DNA from: Anaeramoeba flamelloides
Taxonomy: Eukaryota > Metamonada > Anaeramoebidae
Reading direction: 5' to 3'
Assembly (NCBI GenBank): GCA_027625915.1
Contig: JANTQA010000070.1
Span: forward strand, 749,001-813,000
Length of the DNA: 64,000 nt
In this document: piece after piece, positions 9,665 through 21,500 of the stretch
Position numbering within the stretch: the first letter of the stretch is position 1
Layout: each line of letters opens with the position of its first letter
Notes under the pieces: generated by a model
Told to the model about the DNA's origin: nothing
What the model saw: the letters and a program-made list of their open reading frames with translations, nothing else
Databases searched by the model: none
Position numbers and translations under genes: made by a program

Positions 9665-12600
9665 CTATTTTTCAAGACTTTTTTTTCTAATTTTCCTTAA
9701 TCTTACTTTTCTTACTTTTTTTTTAAAATATATTGATTTTTTATTTATAATATCATTTTTATGTTGAATTCTGATTATTTTTTTCTTTTTCCTTGGTGAA
9801 ATAATCCTTGGGCTTTTTTTTTTCATTTTATTTTGATGATTAATATTTTTATTTAATGCTTTTATTTCTATATTTTTTGTATTTTTTTCATTTTTTTTAT
9901 TTTTATTGGTATTATTATTATTATTAAGATTATTATCTTTAATATTATTATTTATCTTATTATTATTGCCATTGTCATTACCATTGCCAGTATTGTTATC
10001 ACCATCACCACCACCACCATCATTGGTATTCTCATTTTCTTTATTTTTATTTTGGTTTAAAGATTGATTATCTTTATTTAATAAATTAATATTTTTCTTT
10101 TCTGAAATTTTTTTTTTTTTTAAATTAACATTTTTTTCGTTATCATTTATAGCTTCTTTTTTATTATTATTTTCATTTTGATCAACATTCTGTTTTTGAA
10201 TTTTGCTTTCCATGATTAATGAAAGACTGGACACCCTTCTAATAGGAGATTGGAATGATCTAGAATGTAATTTATCATAAATTACTTTAGTTATTGAATA
10301 AATATTCCCAATTGCCAAAATTAAAAACAAAACACCAGTTATCGCACAAAAAATTGTTTTTGGTTCTTTAAAAAAATAATACTTGAGTAAATAAAAGCTT
10401 AAATATATTTGAAACGTGTGCGAGATGATTAAAAAAGGCAATAATACTTTGAACGAGAAAAAAAAATTGATTGTTGGGGAATCGGAATTCACGGTGTCTT
10501 CTAGATTGACGATTCCTAGTGCTCTCATTCGATAGAGTTGATTCATTTGATATAAATGTTGAAGGAATTGTGAAATGCAGCTATACACTGAAAAAACGTA
10601 ATATTGAAGCCCAAAAATTTGATCAAAGCTTTGAAAGTTCCAAAAGCAAATTGTACCAGACGTTAGAATTGAAAAATAATGATGCACAGTCCACCAAGTA
10701 TTAATATTAGACCCATTTGCCTTTAATACAGACTCTCGCATGGCCAACGAAAGATAATAGATTACAGGCAGTAGTTGATATGGAAGGATAATTAAATTAA
10801 TAACCGATTTGAAATTTAGTAAATGTAATAATAACATAAACACACTAAATCCTCCATAGAATAGCATAAAAAATTTTTTGAAATTCTCATATTCGCTTTT
10901 AACTCTAATTCGTTCAGATAAATCAGTCATATAAAAGGTTACATTGCCTACAAAAAATGAGAGAAGATTGCTATAATTTTTTTTTTTTTTTTTTTTTTTT
11001 AAATATCATTTAATAAAATAAAAAAAAAAATTAGAATTTATCATTTGAATTTAATTCAAAGATTGTTAATAAAAATTTATTCAAGTATAACTTGTGAAAA
11101 GATTTGATGATAAAATTTTTTAATGTTTTTTTTTTTATTGAAGAAGTATAAATTATACTGTAGAGGCTCTTGTACTTAAATGTATTTTCACAAATTTAAG
11201 TGTAAAATCATCTGATTTCACGATTATTAATTAATGAAAATCATCATTTAACTTACCAAAGTTTAAAATTATTTCTTAAAGTTTAATTCTTTTATTTTTT
11301 TTCTATTTTTTTGCTTGTTGAATATTTTTTCCCTTGTTGAATTTCCTTTTTATTGGGAAGAAGAGTTACTAAGGAGAAAAACCAAGTGATTACCTACTAA
11401 TACTTGAATGATAGAAACTAGTTGGTATGGGTAACTTGAAAATAAAAAGAAAAGGCAAAAACAAAAACTGGAACGATCAAAAAAGATTCGATCAAAAAGA
11501 AAAAAAATGGCAGCTACTAAAGAACTACCTCTCAACGAAGCATTCACGATTTCTTAGAAATAATTAAATGACAAAATTTTAAATAAAAGGATCGTGGTTG
11601 TTTTTTGAGTGTTCTTGATAAAAATTGACTGTTGTTTTTTTTTTTTAATTTTTTACCAACTGTCTTTGAAAAAGACTTTTTTTTGTTTTTAACTTGCTTT
11701 TTTTTTTTAATTTAATTTATTTTTCTTTTCAATTTCTTTTTGTTTTTTTAACCAATAAAAATTTGGAACTTGCTCGATTCCAAAATATTTTCTTTCTTTA
11801 TCATCTAAATTACTAATTTACCATTAGCAAGTGTCGTAGAGTGCCGTCAAGTTCCTAGCTTTTCCAAAATTCAAAAGAATTGAGTAAAATCCTTGATTTT
11901 TCTCCATTCTTTTAAATTCTGGAAAACCTAACGACAGTTTTTTTTAATTTGAGAAATAAATCGAAAATTTATTTAATTTTTGGTTTATTTCTCAAATTAA
12001 AAAAAACCTAACGGATGTAAGAGGATCTTTGATCACTTCCTTCAATCAATACAAAAAAAAAGTCTAATTCTTTTCATTTATTTAGAAATATGAATCTATC
12101 TTTGTGATAAGAAGTACATACCCATAACAAATGATCGGTATTTTCTATTATTTCCATCTGTTCATATTTTAAACAAAAATGACAAAATTTATTTGAGTTT
12201 TTTTATTTATTACATAATAATATCTATTTAAGCAGTTAGTAAAGGTTCTGAATTTTAGAATTGTTGAACTTGATGGATAACTTTAATATTGTTGATTAAT
12301 AAATAAAGTTTTAAGTTTTTTTTTATTATTTTAAAATATTTTTGAGGAGTGTAGTCAAATACCGAAGAGTGCCAAAGAGTGCCTAGGTTTTCTTGAGCTT
12401 TTCTGTTTTATTTGTGAAGTGTTCTAGGTTTTTTTTACTTTAGAAATAAACAGAAAATTTATTAAAATTTTCTGTTTATTTCTAAAGTAAAAAAAACCTA
12501 GAACACTTCACAAATAAAACAGAAAAGCTCAAGAAAACTTAAAGACACTCTCAACTCGTAGAATTCAACAACCACTTATATATTTCTTCTTCTTCTTCTT

Positions 12601-14395
12601 TTTTAAACAAGCTGTAAGTCTTCTGAGTTCCAATTAATTTCATTTTTTATTCGTTGGTTAAATTTTATTAATTTTTCAAGATAAGCTAGAGATAAATTTT
12701 TTAATTTATTTTTGAATTTATATTTTTTTTTATTTACCGAAATTATCATATTTTTGAATTATAAATTCTGTTTTGTAAATAAGAACTGGTGCGCTGCTGT
12801 TTATTTTGTATATTTCGGTAATACATTTATTAATCCAAAAATTTAAAGTTGTTATTTTATTATTATATATTTCGAACCCGTACGTTAATTGACAAAATTC
12901 TTAATGTTGTAAACAAATTAGTGATACTATTTTTCTCGATCTAATTTCCAGAATCATTCGTAAAAATAAAACCATTTTAAAATAGTGTTACACATGTTTG
13001 TAAAAGTGATCAAAAGAGTTACACAAATTATTGAGTTAACTCTTTGAAGCAGTTTGGGTAACACTTTTTAAAACTTTCTTTATTCAATTTTGGAAAAAAG
13101 CTGTAATAAAAAAGTAAATCAGTTTTATTTTTTTTATTGCATTCAAATTGGAATAGCAAAGTGAGTGTTTTGATAATAATTTTGTTAATTGAGTTTTAAC
13201 AAAGAAGTTATTTGCAATTTGTAGACCGGTGTTTGAATTACAAATGGAAATAAACTTTTAATCTCATCTTTTTTGTTTTTTGATCTAATAAACTGAGAAG
13301 ATTAAAATTGGAATTTGTGATCTATAAAAATCCTTTTTGAGTTTCTCTCTTTTTATTTATTTGTTTGGCCGAGATATTTTAACTTTTGTGACAAAGATCA
13401 CTTTCAAATAAAAAGAAGGTAATTTCTAACATTAGAATAAGAAATGGGAACAAATTTCCACTTCATTTTCCTTTTCCTTTTCATTTTCCTTTTCATTTTC
13501 CTATTCCTATTCCTTTTCCTTTTTTTTTATTTCCAATCGATTTCAAATTAATAGATTGTTATGTTTACTTTTGATTTATTTTTTATGTTCCCTTTTTGTT
13601 TATTTGTATAGATTGAAATATTTTCTTGTGAACTGAAAATTCTAAATGAAAGGATTCTTCAGCAAGAACTGGAAAAAAGGAAACGAGACGAGATTTTGTT
13701 ACTTTTGCCAACCAAATATCAAAAGACAAACACATTTTTTTTTAAAAGATTTGGTTCTGAAAAAATAAAAAAGTTATAATTTTTGATGGGGGGTGTGTGT
13801 TTGCTTATTAAAGAGAGAGAGAGGAAATACTTGTGTTACGAGAAAGAAAAATTTTTTTGTTCATTCTGATCTTAATTGCTTTGTTGGTATTAAAAAGTGG
13901 ACCAAAGAAGATTTGTGGAATAAAAAAAAAACTTTTTAATTTTTCAGAGTTGTAAAATAACAAGAATTTTTTTTTCAAAAATTCCTTCTTGTATGGTAAC
14001 AAAAAACGAAATTGGTAAAAAAAATGAACACCACCTTCCATTGGGGAGTGTGTTTGAAAAAAACAAATTTCAAGATCAAACCTTGTTTTGTTTGGTAACA
14101 TTGCTCGAAGCGTTCGTAAAAAAACACGTTGATTAATCAATTCAATTTTAAATTCATTATATTCCTCATTGGAAATTAGCTTTTGGCTTTCTAATCTTTT
14201 ACAGTGGTTATTCATTCGATGTAGCTCAGACCACATAAACCTTATTTTGTTTTCTGCTTTGTTTTGATAGATATGTGCGCCACTTAAGACAGTTCGATAA
14301 GATTGGATAGTTTTTTGTAATTGTCTTGTTTTAGAACGAAGACCTTCTAATTTTTGTTGAAATCCTTTTTTATGCTTTTCATGAAGAGGGTTCAT
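9665..14395 (-). CDS. TMEM120: TMEM120-family multi-pass membrane protein, 2 exons
   Basis: Proposed join: exon 1 14395-14065 and exon 2 10947-9665, giving about 537 residues. Exon 1 encodes the N-terminal coiled coil and ends in 'MLPNKTRFDLEI', matching the 'LPKKNGLYLSL' region of animal TMEM120. Exon 2 opens with NVT after a TTTTTTGTAG acceptor and an 'SEYENFK' motif equivalent to 'DEYEKFK'. It then carries the family signature 'WWTVHHY', 'QFLQHLYQ' and 'YRMRALG' with about six membrane segments. The junction is phase 1. Ending exon 1 at 14065 (intron GTTTTT) keeps the spacing closest to the family; 14035 or 14032 are alternatives. The family sits in ER/nuclear envelope membranes and has been linked to fat metabolism and, disputably, mechanosensing. 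Unlike the animal proteins, the C-terminus adds about 200 residues of Asn/Lys-rich sequence with a short Gly/Asp run. The intron is about 3.1 kb and full of repeats. Confidence 0.85.
11285..12065. repeat. about 780-bp insertion inside LINE-like copy 1, ending in a module array
   Basis: This block is absent from the paralogous copy at 51.4 kb. It is flanked by similar sequences, 'gtttaattcttttattt' near 11281 and 'gtctaattcttttcattt' near 12061, which may be an imperfect target duplication. Its right part (11830-12050) contains an F hairpin (11859-11926), an A hairpin (11939-12007) and the terminal 'taagaggatctttgatc' hairpin followed by 'caatac' and an A run, a retroposon-like end. Confidence 0.55.
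11427..11567 (+). CDS. small basic ORF, 46 residues, unassigned
   Basis: An ATG-to-TAA frame, opposite in strand to the TMEM120 gene and inside its intron. It has an in-frame stop just upstream. Base composition is less AT-rich than the surrounding DNA, and the product is rich in Lys, Asn, Gln and Trp ('KNKNWNDQKRF', 'KKWQLLKNYL', 'HSRFLRNN'). A 'tactaata' branch-point-like string and an AG precede it, so it could be a terminal exon. I recognise no family. It lies inside the 780-bp insertion, so it may belong to a mobile element. Confidence 0.15.
   Translation: MGNLKIKRKGKNKNWNDQKRFDQKEKKWQLLKNYLSTKHSRFLRNN
12355..12550. repeat. module array (A hairpin nested in B stem)
   Basis: A long nested palindrome. 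The outer stem pairs 'cttgagcttttctg' with 'cagaaaagctcaag', the next pairs 'atttgtgaagtgttctagg' with its complement, and the inner A stem pairs 'tttagaaataaacagaaaat' with 'attttctgtttatttctaaa'. The left entry is 'agagtgcctaggtttt'. At the equivalent place in the copy at 51.7-52.2 kb the array is about three times longer. Confidence 0.75.
12970..13076. repeat. about 105-bp element with terminal inverted repeats
   Basis: The ends 'ttttaaaatagtgttac' and 'gtaacactttttaaaa' are complementary with few mismatches around an 80-bp centre that includes a 'gagttaactc' palindrome. It may be a miniature element. There is no second clear copy in the window. Confidence 0.4.
13461..13531 (+). repeat. 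CCTTTT/CATTTT simple repeat
   Basis: Imperfect hexamer repeat (ttttcc, ttttca, tattcc) in the TMEM120 intron. Low-complexity DNA without other content. Confidence 0.8.
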
Positions 14396-17300
14396 ACAGA
14401 AGATCTTTAATCAAAAAAAAAAAAATTGTTTTGATAAAGAACAAAGCAAAAAAGAAAATATTTTTGTTGAGAGAATAAAAAAACAAAAAATGAAATCTTC
14501 TTGTGGTGTTTTGGGAAATCTCCTTTTGAATTTAGGAAAGCGAAAAGTAAGACTATTCATCTCATCCTTGTTTTTAAGTCATAGAAGAAAAAGTTTTGAT
14601 TTGAAATCCTCTGATGTAATGTTTTTTTAGACAATACCCCAACCAGAGAACAGAACAGTTTTTAGAAGATACCTTTGATTTAGAAATCTGAGAAAAGTTC
14701 TCCTTTTTTCGTTAAGGAAAAAACCTTTACCGATTGAATAAAATATTTTTTTGTCAGACTATCTTTTTTATCAGAGAACATAGACAATAGTGTACAAATC
14801 ACTATCTATATTTTTTTTTACAAGAAACGCTTACACATTAAATTATCAAAGAAACTTTCAATAAACAATACTTAGATCTGAGATAAGTTTCTAAAAGTTC
14901 GACTAATCAAGAAGAAATATTAAAAATGAAAGGATCAAATGTGAAATTTTTCTTGTGGAAGATAGCTGATTTTTAAAAAAACTACCAAAAAATATGAAAA
15001 ATTTTTTACTAAATCTCCTTTCTAAATTAAAATATCTCTAAAACAACAAGGAATTTACCTTCAAAATTCAATTCATCCAATAATTACTCTTAAATACTAA
15101 ATTAGATATTGTATTGGATAAGAAGATGAAGAAAAACAAGGGGTTAGTAAAAACACACATTTTATACTCTGAAAATGGACTTTTTGATCATGGTAGTTAC
15201 AGAATATTTTCATTCAAGCTCTTTTCGTTTTGATAAATTTATTCTCTTGGAATATCCTGCTTTTTTTTTTTTTTTATTTTTTTAGTAAATCTCACTTTAT
15301 TAATTCCCAAAAAAATTAAGTGCTCATCATTAATGAAAATTATCAACTTTTTATCAATATTGTATACATAAACAAGTTAACAAAAATTCAAATTAAAGTA
15401 TTTGTTCTTGAAAGACTTCAGAGTGATTAAAAATACCCAAGTATAAATTGATTGATAAAGTAACATTTAGCTGTTCAAAAAAGTACCTCCAGTTATTTTG
15501 AGAAAGTTTCTACATTCTTGTATTTAAAATAACTTTTTTTTTTGTTAAAAATGATTATAAATTTTTAAAATTGTATCATTAAAAGAACGAATTGTAAACG
15601 CCTTTTCAAATAAAAGGGCACAGAAATTTTCAAGAATTATTCATAATTGAATCAAATTAAATTAATTGTAGTATCATTCTAAAATATAAGAAACGCTTTA
15701 AAACATAAAAAAAAAAACACCGAAATGAATATTTAAAACCCATTAAAAACAAAACAATAAAAATTAAAATTAAATATTTTAAAAATTGAAGTGCCCTTTT
15801 TATTTGAAATGAGAAATTTCGTTTTGTAAATTGTAAAGGAAAAAAAAATATAAAACCAATATAAAAACTTTGAACAGGACGGGTTGTTAAAAATTTTTTT
15901 GCATTTTATTGATAATTCTTTACACGTCAAACTTTTGTTCTTTAAAGTCTCACTTTTCGAGTAAAGCCACAATTCATTAGGGTATTTTGTTGAGATTGTT
16001 TTTTTTTTTTTTATTTTCTCTTTTCTTTGTTCTCTACACCAATCCAATAATCGTCTTTCTTAATTTCTATATCCAGTTCATTCGAAATCAAACTTAAACT
16101 GTTTCCATTTTTATAATGTTAGGTTATTTCCAAAATAATTTCTTATTATCTTGTTTTTTTCATTTTCCAACTTTTCAATATCCGAAAATAAAAAAACAAA
16201 AAAATATGAAAAAATGAATAATTAAAATCAAAATCACAAATAAATAATTATCTCATTAAAAATTAAATTCAATAGTATTGCTGATTTTGGATGTGTCCTT
16301 TTGTTAGAAAAAAAGTTAATTAATGATAGTTTTTTTTTGTTATTAACCTATTTTGTTGAAAAAAAAATAATTTTAAGTGAGATTGAAGATAAACCCTATT
16401 TCAAAATCCTTTGCCAATTAAAAATCAAATTTTAAAGAAAAATATTTTAAATAATTGAAGTTATATATTCTAATAAATAAAAATTTCTATTTAAATATTC
16501 AGTTCTATACTCTAGAGATATTTATTTTTCCTCTAAAAATAAAATAAAAAAAAGTAAAAAAAAAAATGAATTAAAAAAAATTGGGATATTTATTTTGAAA
16601 TAAACATTACATAAAAAATATAAATTTTAAAAAAGTAATAAAACACATTTATCAATTCTCCTTTCATTCGAATAACTAAACATAATCTCTTTTTCATCTT
16701 TGAAACCCTTTTTCATTAATTCATCAGTTACTTCTTTCCAAATTTTCATTTTTATTTTCCATTTTAACAAAATACTGTAAAAAAAATAAATAAGAGAAAA
16801 ATGATTTATTGTCAAACTTTTCATTGTGAGAAGATAAACTTCAAAACCATACAAAAGCAATTCATTAATTCAAATGTAACATGGTACATTTATTATGAAA
16901 TTTAGTTTATTTATAAAATTTGAACAAATAATTTTTTAAAAAAAGTATAAATTAATAAATTAAATAGATATTGAATTTATTATAGCCAAAAGTATTGAAA
17001 ATTAATTAATAAAATAATATATTTTGAATACATGTAGGAAAATGGCGTCTCATTATTTTTATGATTTTTTGTTGAAAAAAATTCTTTATAATATTTTTTT
17101 TAATGATCACTTTTACAATTTCCTTTATTATTATTTTTATTCTAGTAAAAAAATTATCAAAAAAAAAAAAAAATGGAAATAAAACTCTAGGGAAAACTTT
17201 AAAAATTTTATTTGAAAAAAAATTCAAGATTTAAATGTTATTGAAACTAAGAATATTATTCTTTAACTGTGATTGATGATTTAATATATTATCAAAAAAA

Positions 17301-17725
17301 AAAAAAAAAATCAATAAAACATTTTGATAAAATATAATTTTCTAAATGTAACACACACAAAGAAAAGAATAAAGAAACCATATTTTTCGAGAACATATAA
17401 TAGATCATCCATAACATTTCGAATTTGTAATCTGAAGAACAATGGTTTGAACACCCCTTAGCAACATTATTCCTTGTTATTTATCTGTTATTTAAAAAAC
17501 ACAAAGATGTAATTTTATGAAAAATCTAACTACAGCATGAAATAACCTCTATTTTTTTGAATAAATCGTCCAGTCTATTTGAATATTTTTTAGACTATTA
17601 TAAAAATAGAATCTGAAAGAAATTTGAACAAAATCCCACCCAAGGAATTGAATGAATCTGATTTGTGAGAGAACAAATCAAGTTTTAACTTAGTTCAATA
17701 AAACTTCTAATTCAAATTATGGATT
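14396..17725. other. intergenic, no supported gene
   Basis: AT-rich DNA upstream of the TMEM120 gene. The only stretch with some protein character is 15733-16047 (separate entry). Other frames are short and low in complexity. Confidence 0.5.
15733..16047 (-). pseudogene. possible decayed CENP-B/pogo-type helix-turn-helix fragment
   Basis: A 104-residue open frame. Residues about 25-80 ('LWLYSKSETLKNKSLTCKEL' onwards, then 'SKFLYWFYIFF') follow the spacing of the second CENP-B/Tc5-type HTH seen in pogo/Tigger transposases, where a 'Wv..R..g..vt...l...A' helix is followed by 'gWl..F..R'. No DDE catalytic domain is visible nearby. The resemblance is weak and I would not be surprised if it is chance. 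Confidence 0.2.
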
Positions 17726-17729
17726 TATA

Positions 17730-18345
17730 AAGTGGTATCAAGTACTATAGAGTGTAAAGTTTTTTTTATTTTGGAAATTAAAAGATAATATAAGAAATTT
17801 CCTTGATCTTCTAAAATTTAAAATAAAACTAAATAAGCTTTTCAAAAATTCAAAAGAATTGAGAAGAATATAAAGTTTTACTAAATTCCATTGAATTATA
17901 GAAAACCTAACGAAAGTGTTCGTCAAGTACCATCTTATACATTAGAGTGTTTATATTTTCTTTAATTAAAGAAATAAAAAGAAAATTTAATAATTTTTTT
18001 TTAATTTATAAAATTTAAAATAATATAAGAAAGTTTTTTCTTGAGGTTTTCTGTTTTATCTGTTAAGTGTTCTAGGTTTTTTTGAGTTTTCTATTTATTT
18101 GTGAAGTGTTCTAGGTTTTTTTTACTTTTTGAAATAAACAGAAAATTTTAATAAATTTTCCGTTTATTTCAAAAAGTCAAAAAAACCTAACGAAAATCTA
18201 TTGATTTAACAAATAAATAAAAATTAAAAAAAAAAAAAAAATGGCGTTTTTCGATTGGGATTCTAGAATTCAAAAGAATAGAGCAGAATTAAAGATTTTA
18301 CTCAATTCTTTCAAATTCTGGAAAACCCAACGATAAATGGTTGAA
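17730..18345. repeat. compound module array (F, B, A, F)
   Basis: In order: 'agtactatagagtgtaaag' entry, an F hairpin (17838-17905), a diverged half A module, B modules with 'gaagtgttctagg' twice (18040-18115), an A hairpin (18113-18189) and another F hairpin (18261-18325) ending 'gaaaacccaacg'. The array lies just downstream of the RGS-DUF547 stop codon. Confidence 0.7.
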
Positions 18346-18581
18346 TTTTTAGTATCCAGTTTTCTATGAAAAAAAAAAAAAAAAAATACATAAAAAAATT
18401 GTTATTAATTGTTTTTTTTTAATTAAATTTGACATTTATTCACAATAATTTTATCAATAATATTTAAAGAGATATGATTGTCAAATATATATATATATTA
18501 TATTGATTTATATAACTATTCATACATATATCGATAGATTGACAACTATATAGCTTTAATAAGCTAATATAAAATTAAAAA

Positions 18582-21500
18582 CTAAATAATTTGTCCATAA
18601 AGAAACTTTCGAGAAAGTGTTCTTTTTAAATCTATCCAAATGATTGGTTTAATACTTTGATATTGAAGAAATTTTATTTGATGACTTTTCAATTTTAAAA
18701 ACTGGGTATGATTTAATTTTAAAAACATAGAAATCCATGTAACAATTTCATCCTCGTCGCCAAAATCTTTGTGGAATTTTTCAAACAATTTAGGGAGGAA
18801 AATCTTGTCATCCTGTATTGTAAAAAAGCTTGAAATGACTTTAAAGGTTACGTCTTCCAAGGTCTGGTTCAATTGTTTTAATCTATAAACCTTTATCAAG
18901 GTAAGGAACGAATGGCTGATTATTGAAAAATGGAATCTGACGTCAACTCTTTTTAAGGCAAATTTCGCTCTCGGGTCATCTAATTTAAAATAGTCATTAT
19001 GTTTTTTATCAAAATTGCCCCTCAAAATTCCATGGTAAATATCTAACAAGGAAAACTCAAATTTACCAATTAAATAGGCAGATTTTTTTAAGAACTTGTT
19101 AAATGAATTTATATCCCCTGGGACGCCATTGACGATAAAGCTATGCAAAGTTAGTACATTATACAAATTTAAAAAAAAACATGTCCTTTGTTGGAATGTC
19201 ATCAAGTCTAAATCAATTGCCTGCAATGCCGATGTGTGTTGTACAAACCTTCTAAACGGGATCGATTTTGAAATTGTTTTCATATTGATTGATTTTGTTG
19301 ATACAGCATAATTTGCATCCAATAAATTGATTAGATTAACCATTAATTTTTCACTAATTTCATACGAAACATATTTTTCGAAATTTGCTTGATATTCCAC
19401 ATTTAAATATTCCGTTTGATTCTTTTGATGTATTAGCTTTAATCTTTTCAAGTTTGGACGGAAACTAAAATTGGGATCGTGTTCTAATTTATTTAACAAT
19501 TTCTGATATAAAATGGATTGTTGAAAAGATTGCCATGAATTTAAATTCATGTGATCAATAACTGCCTTCTGTGCCTCATCGAACATCATAATCGAATAAC
19601 TTTTTTCTTTAAATTGATTAATTATTTTTTTTCTCATTTCAGAAATGATGTTGATTTCAAAAATGGATCCTGGCTCAATAAATGTTTTAAAAATATGTTT
19701 TGAAGTTTTGATAAGTTGCTATTTTTTATTTTTTTTTTTATTTTTTTTTTATTTTTTATTAATTTTTTTATTTGTTAATATTGATAACATATCAAGAATA
19801 ATTTAATTAATTATTAATATACAGCAGCAAACCAAAAATTAGTAAATTTCAATTTTGGATTTAATATTTATTTTTCTTATTAATTATCCAAATATGAACA
19901 TTTAAGGAATAAATTTTATTTTAAAAGGTTAAAAAAGAAATAATAAACGATGAATAAGTAAAAAAAAAAAATAATTACAAAAATGAAAAAATAATTGACT
20001 TATGAATTGTGAAAGAATTTACACTGATAATTTTCAAAACAACAAATATGAAATAGTTTATTCCCTTTATACAAGGATTAAAATTGTGAATATAAGGTAT
20101 TTCCGAAAAAGTGTGGCATTTTTTTTTTACATTTCATAAAAAATCATCTTTTTCAGTGGTGATATTCGTTAATAGACAATAACAAATTAAGTTAAATATT
20201 AATACTGATTGGATCAATAACTATGATATTTATTTCAAAATATGTTCTTTGAAATAATTCTCAAGAATTAAAAAAAAAAATAGCACTTTTTTTGGAAAAA
20301 AGAATGTAGAACCAATTTCAATAAAAAACCGGAATTATGATAAGGGTGCAAATTATTTTTTAAATTAATAAAATACAGTTATATATTTTTCATTCTATTG
20401 GATAATTTATTGAGATTTAAGAAGTTATTAAAACGATTTTTTCGATCAAAAAGAAAATAATAAACACCAATTTTCACCCCTGAAAAAAATATCAGATAAA
20501 ATCGAGATCATAAAATTTAATATTTTTTATTTATCTAATAACATACTAACAAAGAAATTGAATTATTATTAAGAATCAATGAATGGGGTTTAATGATTTT
20601 TTATATATAATGAGTTTTATTGGCGATTACGTTTAATAAAGCTATATTTAAAATAAATCTTCCCCATTTTTTTTGGAAATAGTTCATGTTTAAATTTAAA
20701 CTAGAGAAAACTATTCAATTGTTATGCTTAAATTGCTTAACTGTTGTGAAACAAAAGTGAAAACTGAAAAAAAAAGTTTGATTTTTTTTTTTTTTGAATT
20801 TTAAAAATTTTATTGAAAACATTACTGAAACTGATCAATTTCGCATTTTTTTTTCTTTTGAAGATAATAAGAATCCAAATAGTGATTAAAACCTTATAAG
20901 AAGTATAATATCTCATATTAGATTTTCTTAATTTTGGCTTGATCAAGTGGATTGTCTTAAAAATCAAATACTTTATTTTTGATTGGAAAATATAAACAAA
21001 AATGAGTAAAAAGTGAATTTTTGATTTTTTATACTTTTTACTTTTTCCAAATTTCCCTTTTTATGTTTTTTGAGTTACTTAGGTTACTTAGGTTACTTAG
21101 GTTCCTTATGTCCCCCCTCTTTTTGTTTTTTAGGAGTTTGGGGATAAAGTAAAAGGAATAATAAATCATTATAAGAATTTATAGACTTGTTAACGATTAG
21201 ATTTTAAACTAATTTGATCAGATCTTCGACAAATAAAACTGGGTTGGTGTAACTGAATAAACTGAATCCAACAAATGCAAAGAAAATTTCGAAAAAAAAT
21301 TCTTATTCTTAAAAAACAGAACTTTATTGATTTAACCCAGATCTAAAGTTCTAAATTAAAACTTAATAAATTAACCTATTTCATTTGATCTATAGTTGTT
21401 CGAATATTTAGATCTCTTTATTAAAACAAATTATGACGATCCAAAAAAAAATTGACATTAAAGGAAACGATTAACAACCTATTCAACATAAGGGGTGCGA

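Larger units (their letters stand above)
11140..12910 (-). mobile_element. probable 5'-truncated LINE 3' region (copy 1), interrupted
   Basis: It lies in the TMEM120 intron. Aligned stretches match 51250-52810 in the same orientation: 11140-11285 with 51250-51395, 12065-12350 with about 51430-51665, and 12555-12890 with 52250-52510 plus 52718-52790. Diagnostic blocks are 'ttttctattatttcc', 'ttgttgaacttga', 'gaaattatcatat' and 'aattctgttttgtaaataag'. The left edge is T-rich, as a minus-strand A tail would be. Because copy 2 lies just downstream of a LINE reverse-transcriptase remnant, I infer this is LINE 3' sequence; the repeat pairing itself is directly visible. Confidence 0.6.

Noticed and set aside
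13808-14064. C-terminal part of the 195-residue ORF at 13.8-14.4 kb
   Set aside because: Homology to TMEM120 stops at about 14065. The rest is intron sequence left in frame.
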